This document shows positions 46,701 to 57,584 of a stretch of 64,000 nucleotides of DNA, piece by piece. The DNA lies in the NCBI GenBank assembly GCA_022410635.1, contig JAJVDF010000230.1, positions 253,521-317,520 on the forward strand, written 5' to 3'. The stretch is from Tretioscincus oriximinensis (lineage: Eukaryota > Chordata > Lepidosauria > Squamata > Gymnophthalmidae). Numbering within the stretch: the first letter of the stretch is position 1; the number at the start of each line of letters is the position of its first letter. The position numbers were made by a program, and so were the translations under genes. A model generated the notes under the pieces. The model was given only the letters and a program-made list of their open reading frames with translations, was not told the origin of the DNA and searched no databases.

Positions 46701-47935
46701 GTTAGCAACAATTATTAACCCAAAGAAGAATGAGGGAAATCAATAATTAAATATAGTATGAGAACATGCTAAATGTGGGCAAGTGTACAAAGTCTGTGAC
46801 CCATCAGCATTGGCATCCTGTTCTCACAGTACTTGACCAGCCTTGTTGAGTGTCTCCTGCTACCAGAGATAGTCACATTGTTATCAGAGATGACAGACAT
46901 TGACACCTCTGATGAATTCATCCAAAACTTTTTTGAAATAAGTTATGGAGCTGTTCAAGTTGGAACTGACCTTGTTCAGTGTTCCTATTCAGTGGGAGTT
47001 GGCTGTAGCTTGTCAAGGCCACTGCAGCTACTTCTTGGGAACTCCATCACTGCTGCCAGGAATGCAACAGCCCAACATGCAGGCTGCAGATTAGGGTGCA
47101 GGCTGCAGATTAGGGTGCACTCTTGAATACAACTGTTTCCTGCCATTATGTTTTCTTCTTGGGACAAGATTGCCTCTAATCACAGATCACAATGGGTGGA
47201 GGAGGCTGAGAGGAAAATATGCTGGAGTCCTTGGATTGAGGATATAGAAGGGAACTGTCAGGACAAAACCAATTCAGATAGAGTCTTGTTGATGCTTGGG
47301 CACCTGAAACATGAACTCTCTTCCCCACCCCACCAGTTTATATCTTGACGGTCTAAACGTGCCCCCACAGTTTCGGATTCATTCTCATGCCCACAGTGTC
47401 CCTCTTCAGAAAGTGATGGAACAAGTAATATGCAAGAACTGTAAAAAAGTATACTTGACAATACTTATCATTTTAACAGATCATTTTAAGCATTTCGTCT
47501 TCAAACAATTGCCTTTGACTCCATCAAAAGCAGAATACTTCCCCATTCCTTGAATCAAGAACTTTTACCATACAGTGCCTCTGTTCTGTTTTAACTTGTC
47601 TCATATCTATATGATTACCACCTTCACAGAAAGGTTGTGTATCTGGACTCTTTTCCTGATTCAGACGGATAGGAGAAATAGCTTACTATAGNCAATATCT
47701 TGATAGCAATCCGCCAGAAATATCCTGAGGACTACTCCTAAAGATTTCACCTTAGTAAATTTATAAATTAGCTCCAAGTATGCTGAGCAAAGTCTCCCAT
47801 TTCTGCTATTTGGAAATAGAACTAGTGTGGTCTTCAGGTTCTAGAACACAGCTTAATTAATTAATTGTCCTAGTACACGATAGTAAATTCAGTGCTGGGG
47901 TATTTAGAAAGGTGATAGAAAATAAGTAAGCAAAC
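43730..47935. other. Long AT-rich stretch without a recognised gene
   Basis: Many single N positions lie here. The ORF at 46833-47126 (97 codons, acidic near its start) is the most gene-like but has no recognisable domain and ends in a small tandem repeat. No transposon termini were identified. Confidence 0.35.
47081..47118 (+). repeat. 19-bp tandem duplication
   Basis: AGGCTGCAGATTAGGGTGC twice in direct succession with no mismatch. It lies in the ORF at 46833-47126, where it produces a repeated peptide. Confidence 0.95.
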
Positions 47936-47940
47936 ATAAT

Positions 47941-48035
47941 TGTACCTCTTTAATAATCTATGATGAGACTATATTTGGAATACTGTGTACAATTCTGGTC
48001 ACCACACCTCAGAAAAAATATTTTTGAACTGGGAA
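47941..48035 (+). mobile_element. CR1 ORF2 fragment, plus strand
   Basis: The frame reads a decayed version of the CR1 segment L-R-P-x-L-E-Y-C-V-Q-F-W-S-P-H (here DYIWNTVYNSGHHTSEKIF). Its minus-strand equivalent lies at about 58700-58770. The fragment abuts an oppositely oriented CR1 3' end at 48042. Confidence 0.65.
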
Positions 48036-48171
48036 AAAAAAGAGCATAAGAATATAAGAGGAGATGTGCTGAATCAGCCCAGAGCCCATCTAGTCCAGCA
48101 TTCTGGNTCACACAGAGGCCCAAAAATTGCACCTGGGCAGTCTGAACAGGAGAAGGCAAAATACGCAACTG

Positions 48172-48580
48172 TAGACTGACCAGATTTTCTGAGACCCAAA
48201 CTGGGGCAATTAATATTCATGCTAATTTGCATATTCATGAATATGCAAAACACCTCCCAACATGTATACCCCTCTGAGATCAATGCCCGAGAAATCTGTG
48301 AAGCACATGAATTTTTTTTGAAGTATGTGAGAATTTTCAAAGCGTGCAAGAAATTTGCATTTTTAATTTTTTTTACTGAGNGAANGGTGCCTTCAGGAGC
48401 TGGCCACAGTTACCAGGGGCCCCTAGTGGTGATGTAGTGATTTTTATTTTAAAAAATATTCAATTATTTATTTAATTTTTCCTCAGCAAAAAATGGGGAA
48501 ATTGCCCCCTACCCCAGGAAGGCTGGGAGACACTCCAAAACCGGGTCCCCCCCCCCAAAAAAAAGGGGTCATCTGGTAAA
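48172..48580. mobile_element. hAT-type MITE with TAGRCTGACCAG terminus, inside CR1
   Basis: The left end TAGACTGACCAGATTTTCTG pairs with AAAAGGGGTCATCTGGT on the right. Comparison with the CR1 at 58220 shows that CR1 sequence resumes after the element: CAACTG before and AACTG after, then TTCTCAACTCCC. The duplication is thus only 5-6 readable bases because the right terminus has decayed. The interior is AT-rich and includes GCATATTCATGAATATGC. The terminus is shared with the element at 52025-52198. Confidence 0.65.
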
Positions 48581-48850
48581 CTGTTCTCAACTCCCTGTAA
48601 ATGGTATTTTAGNAGTACTGTCTGTTGTCCATCTTGTAGCCAGCATCAAATGATCCACCCTAGTAGNTATTTATACCCTTGGTGTCCACAAACATGTCTA
48701 ATCCTGTCTTAAAACTATCCAGGCTGCTAGCTTCCGCAAGCTCTTCTGGAAGTAAATTCCAAAGGCCAATGACCCTCTGGGTAAAAAAAATACTTTCCTT
48801 TGTCTATCCTCACTCTTCTGTCCACCAGTTTCAAGGAATGCCCCCTTGTT

Positions 48851-49445
48851 TAGGGCTGCCATATTTTGGCAGCCCAAAACCGGGACGGGGGTGGGTGGGT
48901 GCGTGCACACACATGAACTCGTGCGCGCGCATGCGCACCTACAGACGCTTGTAGAGAGACAGACAGAACCTCTCTTCTGCTCTCACTACAAGTGTCCGTG
49001 TGCGTGCGCACGTGCGCAAGCATGCAGCTGCTCCTTTGCTGGAGGCTGGGTTTCGCCCTGCTTTCAGGCAAGCGCGCCAGCCCCAGCGGAGCAAAAACGC
49101 TTGGGTTTGTGATAGGAGAACAGAGCTCCTGTCAGAAACCCAGGCATTTTTGCTCTACTGGAGGTGAGTTGACTTTGCCTGAGAGCAGGGCGAAACCCCG
49201 CCTCCAGCCAAGGAGCAGCTACGGCGCGCTCCGAGGGTCCTCCCAGGACCCCGGAAAGCGTTGTGCNCACTGCAGCCGTCAGCTCTGACGGCTGCTTTTC
49301 CTTTAAAATCCTGCCTTTTTACATTCCCTAATGCAGCATTGGGGAATGTANAAAGCCGGGATTTTACCTTAAAACCCAGTGGGGACTATATTTTAGTCCC
49401 CCAAACCGGGATTGTCCCGGTTTACTGGGACGTATGGCAACCCTA
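48851..49445 (-). mobile_element. Multi-hairpin hAT-type MITE, copy 2, inside CR1
   Basis: Inverted relative to copy 1 (1026-1609). The ends are TAGGGCTGCCATA and TATGGCAACCCTA. The duplicated target is CCCCTTGT (48842-48849) and CCCCTGGT (49446-49453), 7 of 8, and the uninterrupted CR1 at 58490 reads CCCCCTGGT, which confirms the target. One unexplained T (48850) sits at the left junction. The hairpin order of copy 1 is preserved in mirror image. Confidence 0.88.
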
Positions 49446-49539
49446 CCCCTGGTCCTAGTGTTGTGTGATAGAGAAAATATTTTTTTCTGGTTACTATATC
49501 CATCCCATGCATGATTTTATACACTTCAATCAGAAAACA

Positions 49540-51825
49540 AAAACAAGGTGCAGATACACTTCCCTCACAAAACCAGGCTGCAACATCGAGGACCTGGTTC
49601 ACACTTGGCCATTTTTCTGTTCCAGTGAGTGATTAAAGTAGCACACTANTCTGTGTTTACACTGGCCACAGCAGAACATATGCTAACCTGAAATGACATC
49701 TTAAGAACAGGCCCCTTTAGACCATTTTCTGGGACAGAATAAGGCCAAGTACAAATCAGGTCTAGATCTCTTTTTTNAATTGTCTGTGAAAACTTCTTTA
49801 GCCTGTGTTCATTGGGAGAAAATTAATTTTAACTTCTTGCAACATATGTTTAAAATATGTGATTAACTAAAATAGATTAAAATTCCAATNTTTTGATGCC
49901 TGATGGATTTTTAAAAAGAAGGGTTTCAACAATTTATTTGTGAATAATATTGAACAGAATTTTCATTTTATAATCTAGGTGATGTGAGCAAATTAGCTAC
50001 ATGGTAAAAACGTTTACTTGTAACATAAAATAATATTACTAAATTTCCCCCAACCTTTTATTAATTGTACATTTATACACATGTTATTTATTGCTGATTT
50101 CTATTTTTTAAAACAATCACAATTTCTTGATAGAATCTCAAAGGCTGATTACATTATGGGCCACCAAGGTTGTAGCTATAACTCTTCCTTCCCCCTCTTC
50201 CTCCATTTTCCCTATCTATTTCTTCCTCCTCCTTCCTCCTCCTCCTCTTTACCTGCCTTTTTCTGACATTTGCTTATATTATGACCTGACAAGACACTAT
50301 GCATCACAGACCAACTTTTTAACAGCTATCAATATGCTCCAATACATGCCATATCTGACAATTCTGTTGGAAGTGTTTTTTTTAAAGAATAATCAACAAT
50401 CTTGCAGGCTAGTAGTATATAAATCATTTCCAGTGAACTAGCTGTGCGTTTTTCATCTTCATCTTGTCTATTTACTGCTTGACACAGGAGCCGGTGTTAT
50501 AACTGCTCATTTAATGCCAGACACTATAATACCCTTGCAACTTGGCATGCCTGTCAGGTTGATTTCATTAGCATGATAAGATGCATGGACTCCTTTTTAT
50601 CATCTCTGTTCTCCTTCTCCTTTTCTCTGTAATTTGGGTCTTTAAAGTCTTTGCTGTCTCCTGATCTACAGATAATTGTTTACTGTAATACTAACCAGGA
50701 AAAGAGCTGATAAATTCCAGATGTAGCCAAGTCGTCAAATTCACTTTCTTTATGCCCATGGCTATGGACCTCAGATAACATTTTGCCACTGTCTGCAGTT
50801 CTTTAAAACTGCAAAGAAAACTATGCTAGTTAAGATGGGCAGTGATTAAACATTCTCTAGTACTTTGAACAAAATGTTTTTTTGAAAAACAGCATAAGCA
50901 GTATAAATGCATTTTCACAAGTATTTATTAAGTGGATTGATTTCTTTTTCCAATATTTTTCCATATTGCATATTATTAACAAATATTATTTTCATAAGGT
51001 CCAATGTCCAATATAAAAACATTTTGGCTAAAAGGGAATTCAAAATAATTCCTTAGACTTTTTAAACCAATCAGCTTTCCTGGTATTGCAAGCCATTGCT
51101 ACATTATGGTTTGCCTTTGAAATGCATGGGCTTATAACTCTCTCTTTGTATTTATGAGTTGGTTTTGTTCTTATCCCTTATGTCATCATAATAAAAGGTG
51201 CCCCTTATGACTTGAATGTTACACGAAAGTGTATGTGTGTGTGTGTTTGAATTCTCAATTCCTCTCAGAAACATCCTGGCTGTGTCCAATTAATGTAGTA
51301 TTTGAGAGGAGGATATTCACAAGTCAATCACATCCTAGAATCTTTGTGAGTACTAAAGGTTCAGTGTAAATATGATGTGTTGATACATCATGGAAAAGTG
51401 GTCTGCAAACTATGGCAGCCAACAACACTGAAATATTTCCCTGAATAAGGCCTGGTATAGAAAGAGTAACAACNCATCATTAAAATTAATACTAATGGCT
51501 TGTCCAATGTTACTGACAGTAGTATTATAGCAACCAAAAAGAGATAGAAATTGCCTCTGAATATTCTGTATTTTATGTTGATTCTTGTAATTCCTTAAAT
51601 TTGTTTGGAGGGTGCTCCAGATTTTCATTGCCAATGGCAAGATTATTTTTATTGTTATTATTTTAATAGAAAGTTATTAAGTTTTCAGAAAACAAGTTTC
51701 AAGATATTATTATATTACTATACATGCCAGAAATGGGAAAGAAAAGAAAACTACACAAAAGCTGCTCCACAGAACAGCCATGCAGCGCATTTTAGAGATA
51801 CTGCGGGCTTTAGGCAATTGCCTCT
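49540..51825. other. AT-rich DNA with a possible conserved element
   Basis: Has a pyrimidine-rich patch near 50185-50265 and a TG run at about 51232-51245. No gene or transposon was recognised. See 50430-50710 for a candidate regulatory stretch. Confidence 0.4.
50430..50710. promoter_or_regulatory. Candidate conserved non-coding element (weak)
   Basis: A repeat-free stretch with balanced composition: GAGCCGGTGTTATAACTGCT, TTTCATTAGCATGATAAGAT, GACTCCTTTTTATCATCTCT, GTAATTTGGGTCTTTAAAG. It carries POU/homeobox-like and GATA-like motifs and has the texture of a developmental enhancer, which is a subjective judgement without alignment. Confidence 0.25.
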
Positions 51826-51829
51826 CTGC

Positions 51830-52010
51830 CCGCACTTACTTGAGATATCCTGCCCTGCTCCCTGTCAGGTCCTGAACAGCAATGTCCTCGTGTTCATGTG
51901 GGTCCCGGCAGCCTCTGTGCATGCTTGCACGCGATTGGCTGAGCTTTCTTTTCCATGCATGGCTCATGCCGTATGCCTTGCCTCATGTGCAGAAAAGTGT
52001 GCTGCACACA
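51830..52010 (-). repeat. Copy related to the LTR-like block at 11800-12060
   Basis: CATGTGGGTCCCGGCAGCCT then GTGCATGCTTGCACGCGATT then GGCTG is a diverged, inverted version of the CCAAT-containing part of 11940-12040. The TATA part is not readable in this copy. An overlapping ORF (51605-52027) is therefore probably repeat-derived. Confidence 0.45.
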
Positions 52011-52024
52011 GGGATGATGCTGGG

Positions 52025-52198
52025 TAGGCTGACCAGATGACCCCTTTTGGGGGGTGCCTCCCAGTTTTTTCTGAGGAAAATGTTTTCAAAAAAACATTGA
52101 TTTTTTTGTTTTTGAATTGTTTTTCCTCAGAAAAAAACGGGAGGCACCCCCAAAATGGGTTTTCAAACCCCCCAAAAAGGGGTCATCTGGTCAGCCTA
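52025..52198. mobile_element. Complete foldback hAT-type MITE, 174 bp
   Basis: The ends TAGGCTGACCAGATGACCCC and GGGGTCATCTGGTCAGCCTA are perfect inverted repeats, extended inward by TTTT-GGGGGG / CCCCCC-AAAAA and TGCCTCCC / GGGAGGCA. The flanking 8 bp are ATGCTGGG (52017-52024) and GTGCTGGG (52199-52206), 7 of 8. The element can fold nearly end to end. It contains no coding capacity. Confidence 0.85.
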
Positions 52199-52204
52199 GT
52201 GCTG

Positions 52205-53405
52205 GGAGAACTCCGCACTGGGATTGGACAAAACCAGTGACCAAAATTATCTTCGGGTATAGGGTGGGGTATAAGTATAAATAAATCTGTTGGGCGGGTG
52301 CAGCCTAGTAAAAATGAAGGAAATAAAAAAATAAAAATGTGATTTCTAATCTCACTTCAACAACTACACACGAACNCCTACTTACTTATACTTCTCCTTA
52401 CATAAATTTATTTCACTACTTTTGGTAATTTCAAACAGCTTATTCTTTAAATTATACTACTACCATATTATCTTGCTTACATAGTAAGGAATCCCCAATT
52501 CCTTTTAAAAGAAACTTTCCCTCCTCTAGCCAGAAACATTATCTTATACATTTCTGCCAAGTCCATCAACTCACACTAGTTAACCAATATTCCACTGTAG
52601 GCAATGCTCAATACTTTCACATTTGCACTTAAAANTATTCTTGCCACAGCATACATAGCCTTTTTATAAGACTTCATCAATCAGTTTCAATAAAAAATTT
52701 CCAGTTTTATATGCCCAAATGTCAGGAATGTTCTGTTGTAGACAATTTTGAGGATTTGGAAACAATACATCAGATCAAGTCCTAAAATTTTGAAATCAAA
52801 TTTTAATTAAGCAAATATAATTAAAGCTATAAGACCTGGACATTAGAAATAATTTCATACTGTGCAGGACTAGTTGAACCGGCTGAAGCCAAATTAGAGT
52901 CATAGGACTGAAACTCTTAGAAGATTATGATTGCAAATTATGTTTTACAACCTAGAAGTGACGTTGATTGGCTGAGAGTTATTACATTGGAAACAAACAA
53001 TTGAAGAAGAGAAAATGGGTTTAGATAATTACATCAGGCAGAACACAGAGGGGGAAAAGTATGGAATATATCAAACAAAACATCTAAAGGATTAAGTAAA
53101 CTAAACATTCATATAGGGCAGGGACAATTAAAAATTGTTTGGAAAACTGAATAGAAAATGAAAACATAACCCTGTGGTTAATACATGAAAATAATTGAAG
53201 GAGAGAACAAAAACAATGGAACACGACTGCATCCACATTCAGCTCAAAAGTGGTATAGAGATCTATTACAACACATCTGCAACACATTGGATGTGTTGTA
53301 AAAGTTCCCTAAAGTTGGAGCCTATATGTAAGGAACAGAATGTGCACTTCCAAAATGTAATATCTGTTTTGGGTATGAATGAGAAGCAGGATATGTACAT
53401 TGATA
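52205..53405. other. AT-rich DNA with a small perfect hairpin
   Basis: TACAACACATC / GATGTGTTGTA (53267-53277 and 53290-53300) form an 11-bp perfect hairpin. No gene was recognised; the ORF at 53195-53422 leads into the palindrome at 53410. Confidence 0.4.
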
Positions 53406-53409
53406 TCAG

Positions 53410-53664
53410 CCTCCTACTATAAGTACATCTAAACACAATGAAATCTAAAACTGAAAAGGACACAAACTTCCAAACAGCTGGATCATACACAATGCTGCAG
53501 ACGAGGATATAAAAATCACAATAATGTATTTGTTCACCATAAGGGTACGGGTGGTGAACTAATCCATTATTGTGATTTTTATATCCTCGTCTGTAGAACT
53601 GTTTGGAAGTTTGGGTCCTTTTCAATTTTAGATTTCATGGAGTTGAGATGTACTTGTAGCAGGA
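53410..53664. mobile_element. Long palindromic element, ~255 bp
   Basis: Two arms of roughly 110-125 bases meet near 53545. The left arm begins CTCCTACTATAAGTACATCT, then GAAATCTAAAACTGAAAAGG, then AAACTTCCAAACAG, then AGACGAGGATATAAAAATCA. The right arm is the reverse complement with few differences. The left arm has about 20 extra bases after AAACAG. Loop-proximal GTTCACC / GGTGAAC flank a 12-14-base centre. The family is not recognised. Confidence 0.75.
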
Positions 53665-53669
53665 AGTGA

Positions 53670-55395
53670 AAATCAGTGAGGGGGGGGGGAAGCCCTGTCC
53701 TTGCCGTTTCTGGCAGATCAAGGAGAACAATCAAGAGAAAGATGACTTATATGGAGAACATCAGAACAGATGAATTAAATGTCCCACAACTGCATAAAAG
53801 CCATTAAGGTTTACTACAGTTTATAATGCCTGTTTTGTTTTTTATCTTGTTTTTCAAAATTATTTTTTTCCAGAAAAACCCTATAGTATAAGTTGAAACT
53901 AGAAGGAAAGGAAATTTGTTTGAGACTTAAGTATAAAATTTCCATTATAATAGACTGTGTGCATAATGATGGATATGATAACACTGTACATCATCCAGAA
54001 GTTAATAAGTAAAATACAATGCAGCATCAGCAACCAGACGCAATTATAAGAAGTCTCTGTGTAAAGAAGTAAACGTATATGCATACTCTCTAAGTACTGT
54101 ATAGCTCACTCTTTCCTATTTGTGCTGCATGATGCAAATCATAAGTACAAATGTGAACATAGCTGAATTGCTGTTATCCTTAATTACTTTTGACCTACGT
54201 ATTTGGCTACCAAGAGGGCTTACCAAACCATGCATACAATCATTTAAACTGTGGCACCAAATACTCCCACGTATACTGTCTTTTATGATGTTGATGACAC
54301 CTATACATAAACGAAACCAGTGATGTTCCTTTAGCACAGAGCTATTCTTTCAAAATTGCCTGCCTCCTCCATTTTTCCACACCCCCTCAAGATGGCTGTC
54401 ACTGTTTGCTATTGTAAAGGTTTTTGCAAAGCTGGATTACTTCCCATAGTCCAGATTGTCTGGCACTGGTGACCTATGCATTGTGAGGACCAGAAATTGA
54501 TAGGAATGACAAAGGATATCACAACAAAACTTCTGATCCTCACAAAGTGTGTTAAAGTTCCTGGGAGACCCATCAAGGAAGAAACCGCCTACATGAATAT
54601 GTTGTACTGACAAGCAAAACACATGTACCTTAAGAACACTATGAACACTGTGTGTCAGTACAACTACTTTCTGGGTGTGTCAAGCTTTTTATGAAGCATC
54701 GTCTGCTGAAGTACAATGTCCATGACAAATTCTTCCTCTATTAAGTCATTAAATCTTTTATTTTTGTATTCAAATACAATAATTTTTTACCTTTATTTGT
54801 GTCACACAATTTGGTGGTGAGTTCTGAAGAAGGTGGAAGGATATGTTGAGAGTCCTGAAAAGTAACTCGGTAGCTGTAAACCCCCCTAAGTTTACAAGAT
54901 TTCACAAGGCTTTCCAGGCTGATTTCTCAAAGGTCGAATGGTAGATATACTCTGTCATGAATTTCTTCTTAACTCAGCATGTATGTAAAAGTAAAAGACA
55001 AAGAGGTCAGAAGTCCAAGCAGTTGTGACTCAGTTTGGTGCAGGGCTAAGCTCTGTCTGTTCATCACATAGATTAGGACTTGGGATAAAATGAAGAATAA
55101 GACATAGATGCTAAACTGAGGACTTCCATTTAGATATAAAGATGCTTAATCCACAGTTAATTATGGCTCTGTAACAAATGAGCATTCATTATACACTATA
55201 CGTTTATAAACAGATAAATTCATCTTCATGGCATCCTAAACAATAATACTATGTATATGTTGGTTAAATATGTTTTTGAAATAAAAGGATAAAAACAAAC
55301 TGTCTTGTGTAGACCTTAGGCCATCATTCTTTTGAATAAATTTGCTCAAAGGTTGTAAATGTATTTCAGCAAAGGGAGAAATGGTTAAATCTATA
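53670..55395. other. AT-rich DNA without identifiable features
   Basis: A G-run (53681-53689) follows the palindrome. The overlapping ORFs at 54116-54337 are chance frames. No repeats were recognised. Confidence 0.4.
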
Positions 55396-55397
55396 TT

Positions 55398-55934
55398 AAA
55401 ATAAAAATATTACTCAAAGGACAGAGGAATGCAACTTTAATGAGTATAGCCATAGAGGTGGCAGACAGCTTTGCACCTGGTAAACATTTCTCTGTTATAT
55501 ATCCTTTAAAGTTGCAGTTCTTTGTCCTAGTTTTTATTTTTTATGGCAACCCTAAACAAAGATGACTTGATAAGATCCCATTTAGGCCTATGGTTGTGTT
55601 TAATAATCTGAGCTGAGTTTTGCTCAGAGCAAAATACTCCTGTACAGAAAATAATAAATTCTGGAGCCATTTCATGTCTATCGGTAAAACGGCCTTGGTG
55701 GAGCTTTTAAACTGTACAGCTTTTAAACCTGTTGCTGACCATATACCTGACATACTAATGGACTTGGTAGCAGGACTGAAAGATCCTGATGCAAAGGTTC
55801 TGCAGCCTTACAAAAAACATTTAAGCATTTTAGAGATTGCAGTGAAAAAAAGAGAAAGGATTGAAGGATACTGCTGCAGACATGCAGCCTTACAATTTTT
55901 TAAAAAAATGTTAACTCTGATAGATGACTGAAAT
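55398..55934 (+). pseudogene. Unidentified protein-coding-like remnant with two in-frame stops
   Basis: One frame runs about 178 codons with protein-like composition, broken only by TGA at 55563-55565 and TGA at 55614-55616. The final open part (from 55617) is about 105 codons. It is helix-rich (for example ALVELLNCT, DILMDLVAGLKDPDAKV, RHAALQFFKKMLTLIDD), as in a HEAT/ARM-like or similar helical C-terminus, and ends at TGA 55932-55934. A CAG at 55367-55369 after a pyrimidine stretch could be an old splice acceptor, but the frame is not open from it. I do not recognise the family. It may be a retrocopy or a decayed terminal exon. Confidence 0.45.
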
Positions 55935-55988
55935 GGTCCTACTATAAAAGTGTGAAACTTAAATTGAAACTCTTCTTTTTTTGTCTCA

Positions 55989-56000
55989 AATAAAAATAAA
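55989..56000 (+). terminator. Two tandem AATAAA polyadenylation signals
   Basis: AATAAA at 55989-55994 and again at 55995-56000, 55-66 bases after the stop of the coding-like remnant at 55398-55934. No genomic poly(A) tract follows, which is against a recent processed copy. Confidence 0.45.
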
Positions 56001-56004
56001 ACCA

Positions 56005-56435
56005 GATTAGTACATCTTCACTCTGCATTACCATTTCTGTTGTTTAATCCAGAAATAAATATTGCCATGCAAGTGGCAGGCCTCTTTTCCCAACATATAT
56101 CCCAAAATAAAGTCAAATGCAAATATAGCCTAAGGCCCCTTTTCACTTTTTCAGAGCTAATTCCTCACTGGATTAACTTAATTCGTTGTACAATAGCATG
56201 AGTCTTCTGTGTTTGCATAGAGGAGCTTAAGACATTTTAGAAGTGCCTTAAGCTTTCCCTCTATTCAAACGTTAGTTTGTTACACCAGATGAGGCAAGCA
56301 GATGGAGCCCTTGCACTCTGCTGCCCCCAACTGCTTGCTGAATCTACGGAGCTCAGCATAGGATCTGAGCCAGATCTGGATCCAGATGTTGAGGGTGTAT
56401 TCATAAATAGTTTTATTGAGCATGCACGTCTTTTA
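56005..56435. other. Intergenic DNA without identifiable features
   Basis: Nothing is recognisable between the polyadenylation signals and the SINE. Confidence 0.4.
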
Positions 56436-56439
56436 CTGT

Positions 56440-56662
56440 TGCTTTCATGAAGGAGAAGGTGGAGGTTTTTATACCACTCTTTTCTCAACCCAAAGGGAAT
56501 CAAAGTGACTTTTGTTCTTCTCTTCACAACAGATACCTTGTGAGTGAAGTAGATGGGGCTGAGAGAACTCCAAAGAACTGTGACTAGCCTAAGGTCAATC
56601 AAACCAGGAGACTTCCAAATAAGACTCTAACCTGCTAACCACAACAACAGATTGGCTCTTAT
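56440..56662 (-). mobile_element. Sauria-type SINE, diverged
   Basis: Read in plus-strand order: TTTTTATACCACTCTTTTCTC, CCCAAAGGGAATCAAAGTGAC, TTCACAACAGATACCTTGTG, GGCTGAGAGAACTCC, AAAGAACTGTGACTAGCC, then GACTCTAACCTGCTAACCAC. This is the reverse complement of the SINE from tail to head. Confidence 0.8.
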
Positions 56663-57342
56663 GAGTACACTAACCTGTTTTACATGCAAACATGCCGTTG
56701 TTAATGTGGAATAATCTATATTATTAAACATGTAGGGCAGATTAATGTACTACCTGAAATGAATTTTACTACTATTCCCATGCAGATGAAGTGGATTGGT
56801 GCGTTCCCTAAAATGGATTAATAAATCTGCACAAACAGGATCTTAATAACATATTTTGATCTCCAACAACAAAGGGAACAAGGTTTTGATCTGGAATAGA
56901 AGACATTTCTCAGATGAAGTTTTTGATTCTTTTGCTGCAGAGGGATCACAGCAGGCAAACACTGAAATGGTGTTGAGCTTCACAAGTGCTCTTCATGAAT
57001 TAGCCTTTATTTGGACAAATCAGACAGGTTTCAGGCTCGGGTTTAATCACACAAAAAGTTCAAAATTTCTACTGGTATGCTAGATTTTCATCATTGCAGA
57101 ATAGAGTATGAAAGCATTTGATACTGGATTTCAGAATTTTAGAAAACAAATAATGTAGCCAATTTAGACTTTAAAAAAATAAATAGATCAAAATCATTAA
57201 CTGAGCTAATTAAATTTTACACTTTATTGTCTTAAAAGTTCTTAATAAGAGTTTCTTATTAATATTTGAAAAAGTACAATCATTTCCTTTTCTGGTTAGC
57301 AAACATCTCAAAATATGAAATTGTCAAAAATTCTCAAACACA

Positions 57343-57394
57343 GGATTTTCATTCCAGCTTTTAAGAATGGATTTTCATTCCAGCTTTTAAAAAT
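57343..57394 (+). repeat. 26-bp tandem duplication
   Basis: Two adjacent units begin with GGATTTTCATTCCAGCTTTT and differ by one base near the end. Confidence 0.95.
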
Positions 57395-57584
57395 TAATTT
57401 TTAGTGTGGTATTACTCAAGTAAATAGGTTTAAAGGAAAGTTTTAACCCCAATTTAGGGATGAATGCATTTTATTTTCTAAGAAACGGGTAAAAGTACCA
57501 GGAATCATGAGGATGCTCTTAAAAGCCCAATACTAAACAGAGTAAAAGAGAAAGGTACATGGTATACCCTTGTGCATCTGAAGG

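Larger units (their letters stand above)
48042..49535 (-). mobile_element. CR1 LINE 3' region interrupted by two MITEs
   Basis: The pieces at 48042-48171, about 48581-48849 and 49446-49535 align in order with the intact minus-strand CR1 at 58088-59000: CATAAGAATATAAGAGGAG, CCATCTAGTCCAGCATTCTG, ATCCAGGCTGCTAGCTTC, AATGACCCTCTGGGTAAAA, AGTTTCAAGGAATGCCCCC, then GGTCCTAGTGTTGTGTGATA. Two MITEs (48172-48580 and 48851-49445) split it. Confidence 0.85.

Noticed and set aside
46833..47126. 97-codon ORF with an acidic stretch
   Set aside because: No recognisable domain, no supporting splice or promoter context, and it ends in a 19-bp tandem duplication. It remains possible but unsupported.
47941..49535. 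Twin-priming inversion of a single CR1 insertion
   Set aside because: In twin-priming the inverted part should be at the 5' end of the insertion, whereas the plus-strand piece sits at the 3' end of the minus-strand copy.
51605..52027. 140-codon ORF
   Set aside because: Its second half overlaps a dispersed repeat related to 11940-12040 and runs to the edge of a MITE. No domain is recognisable.
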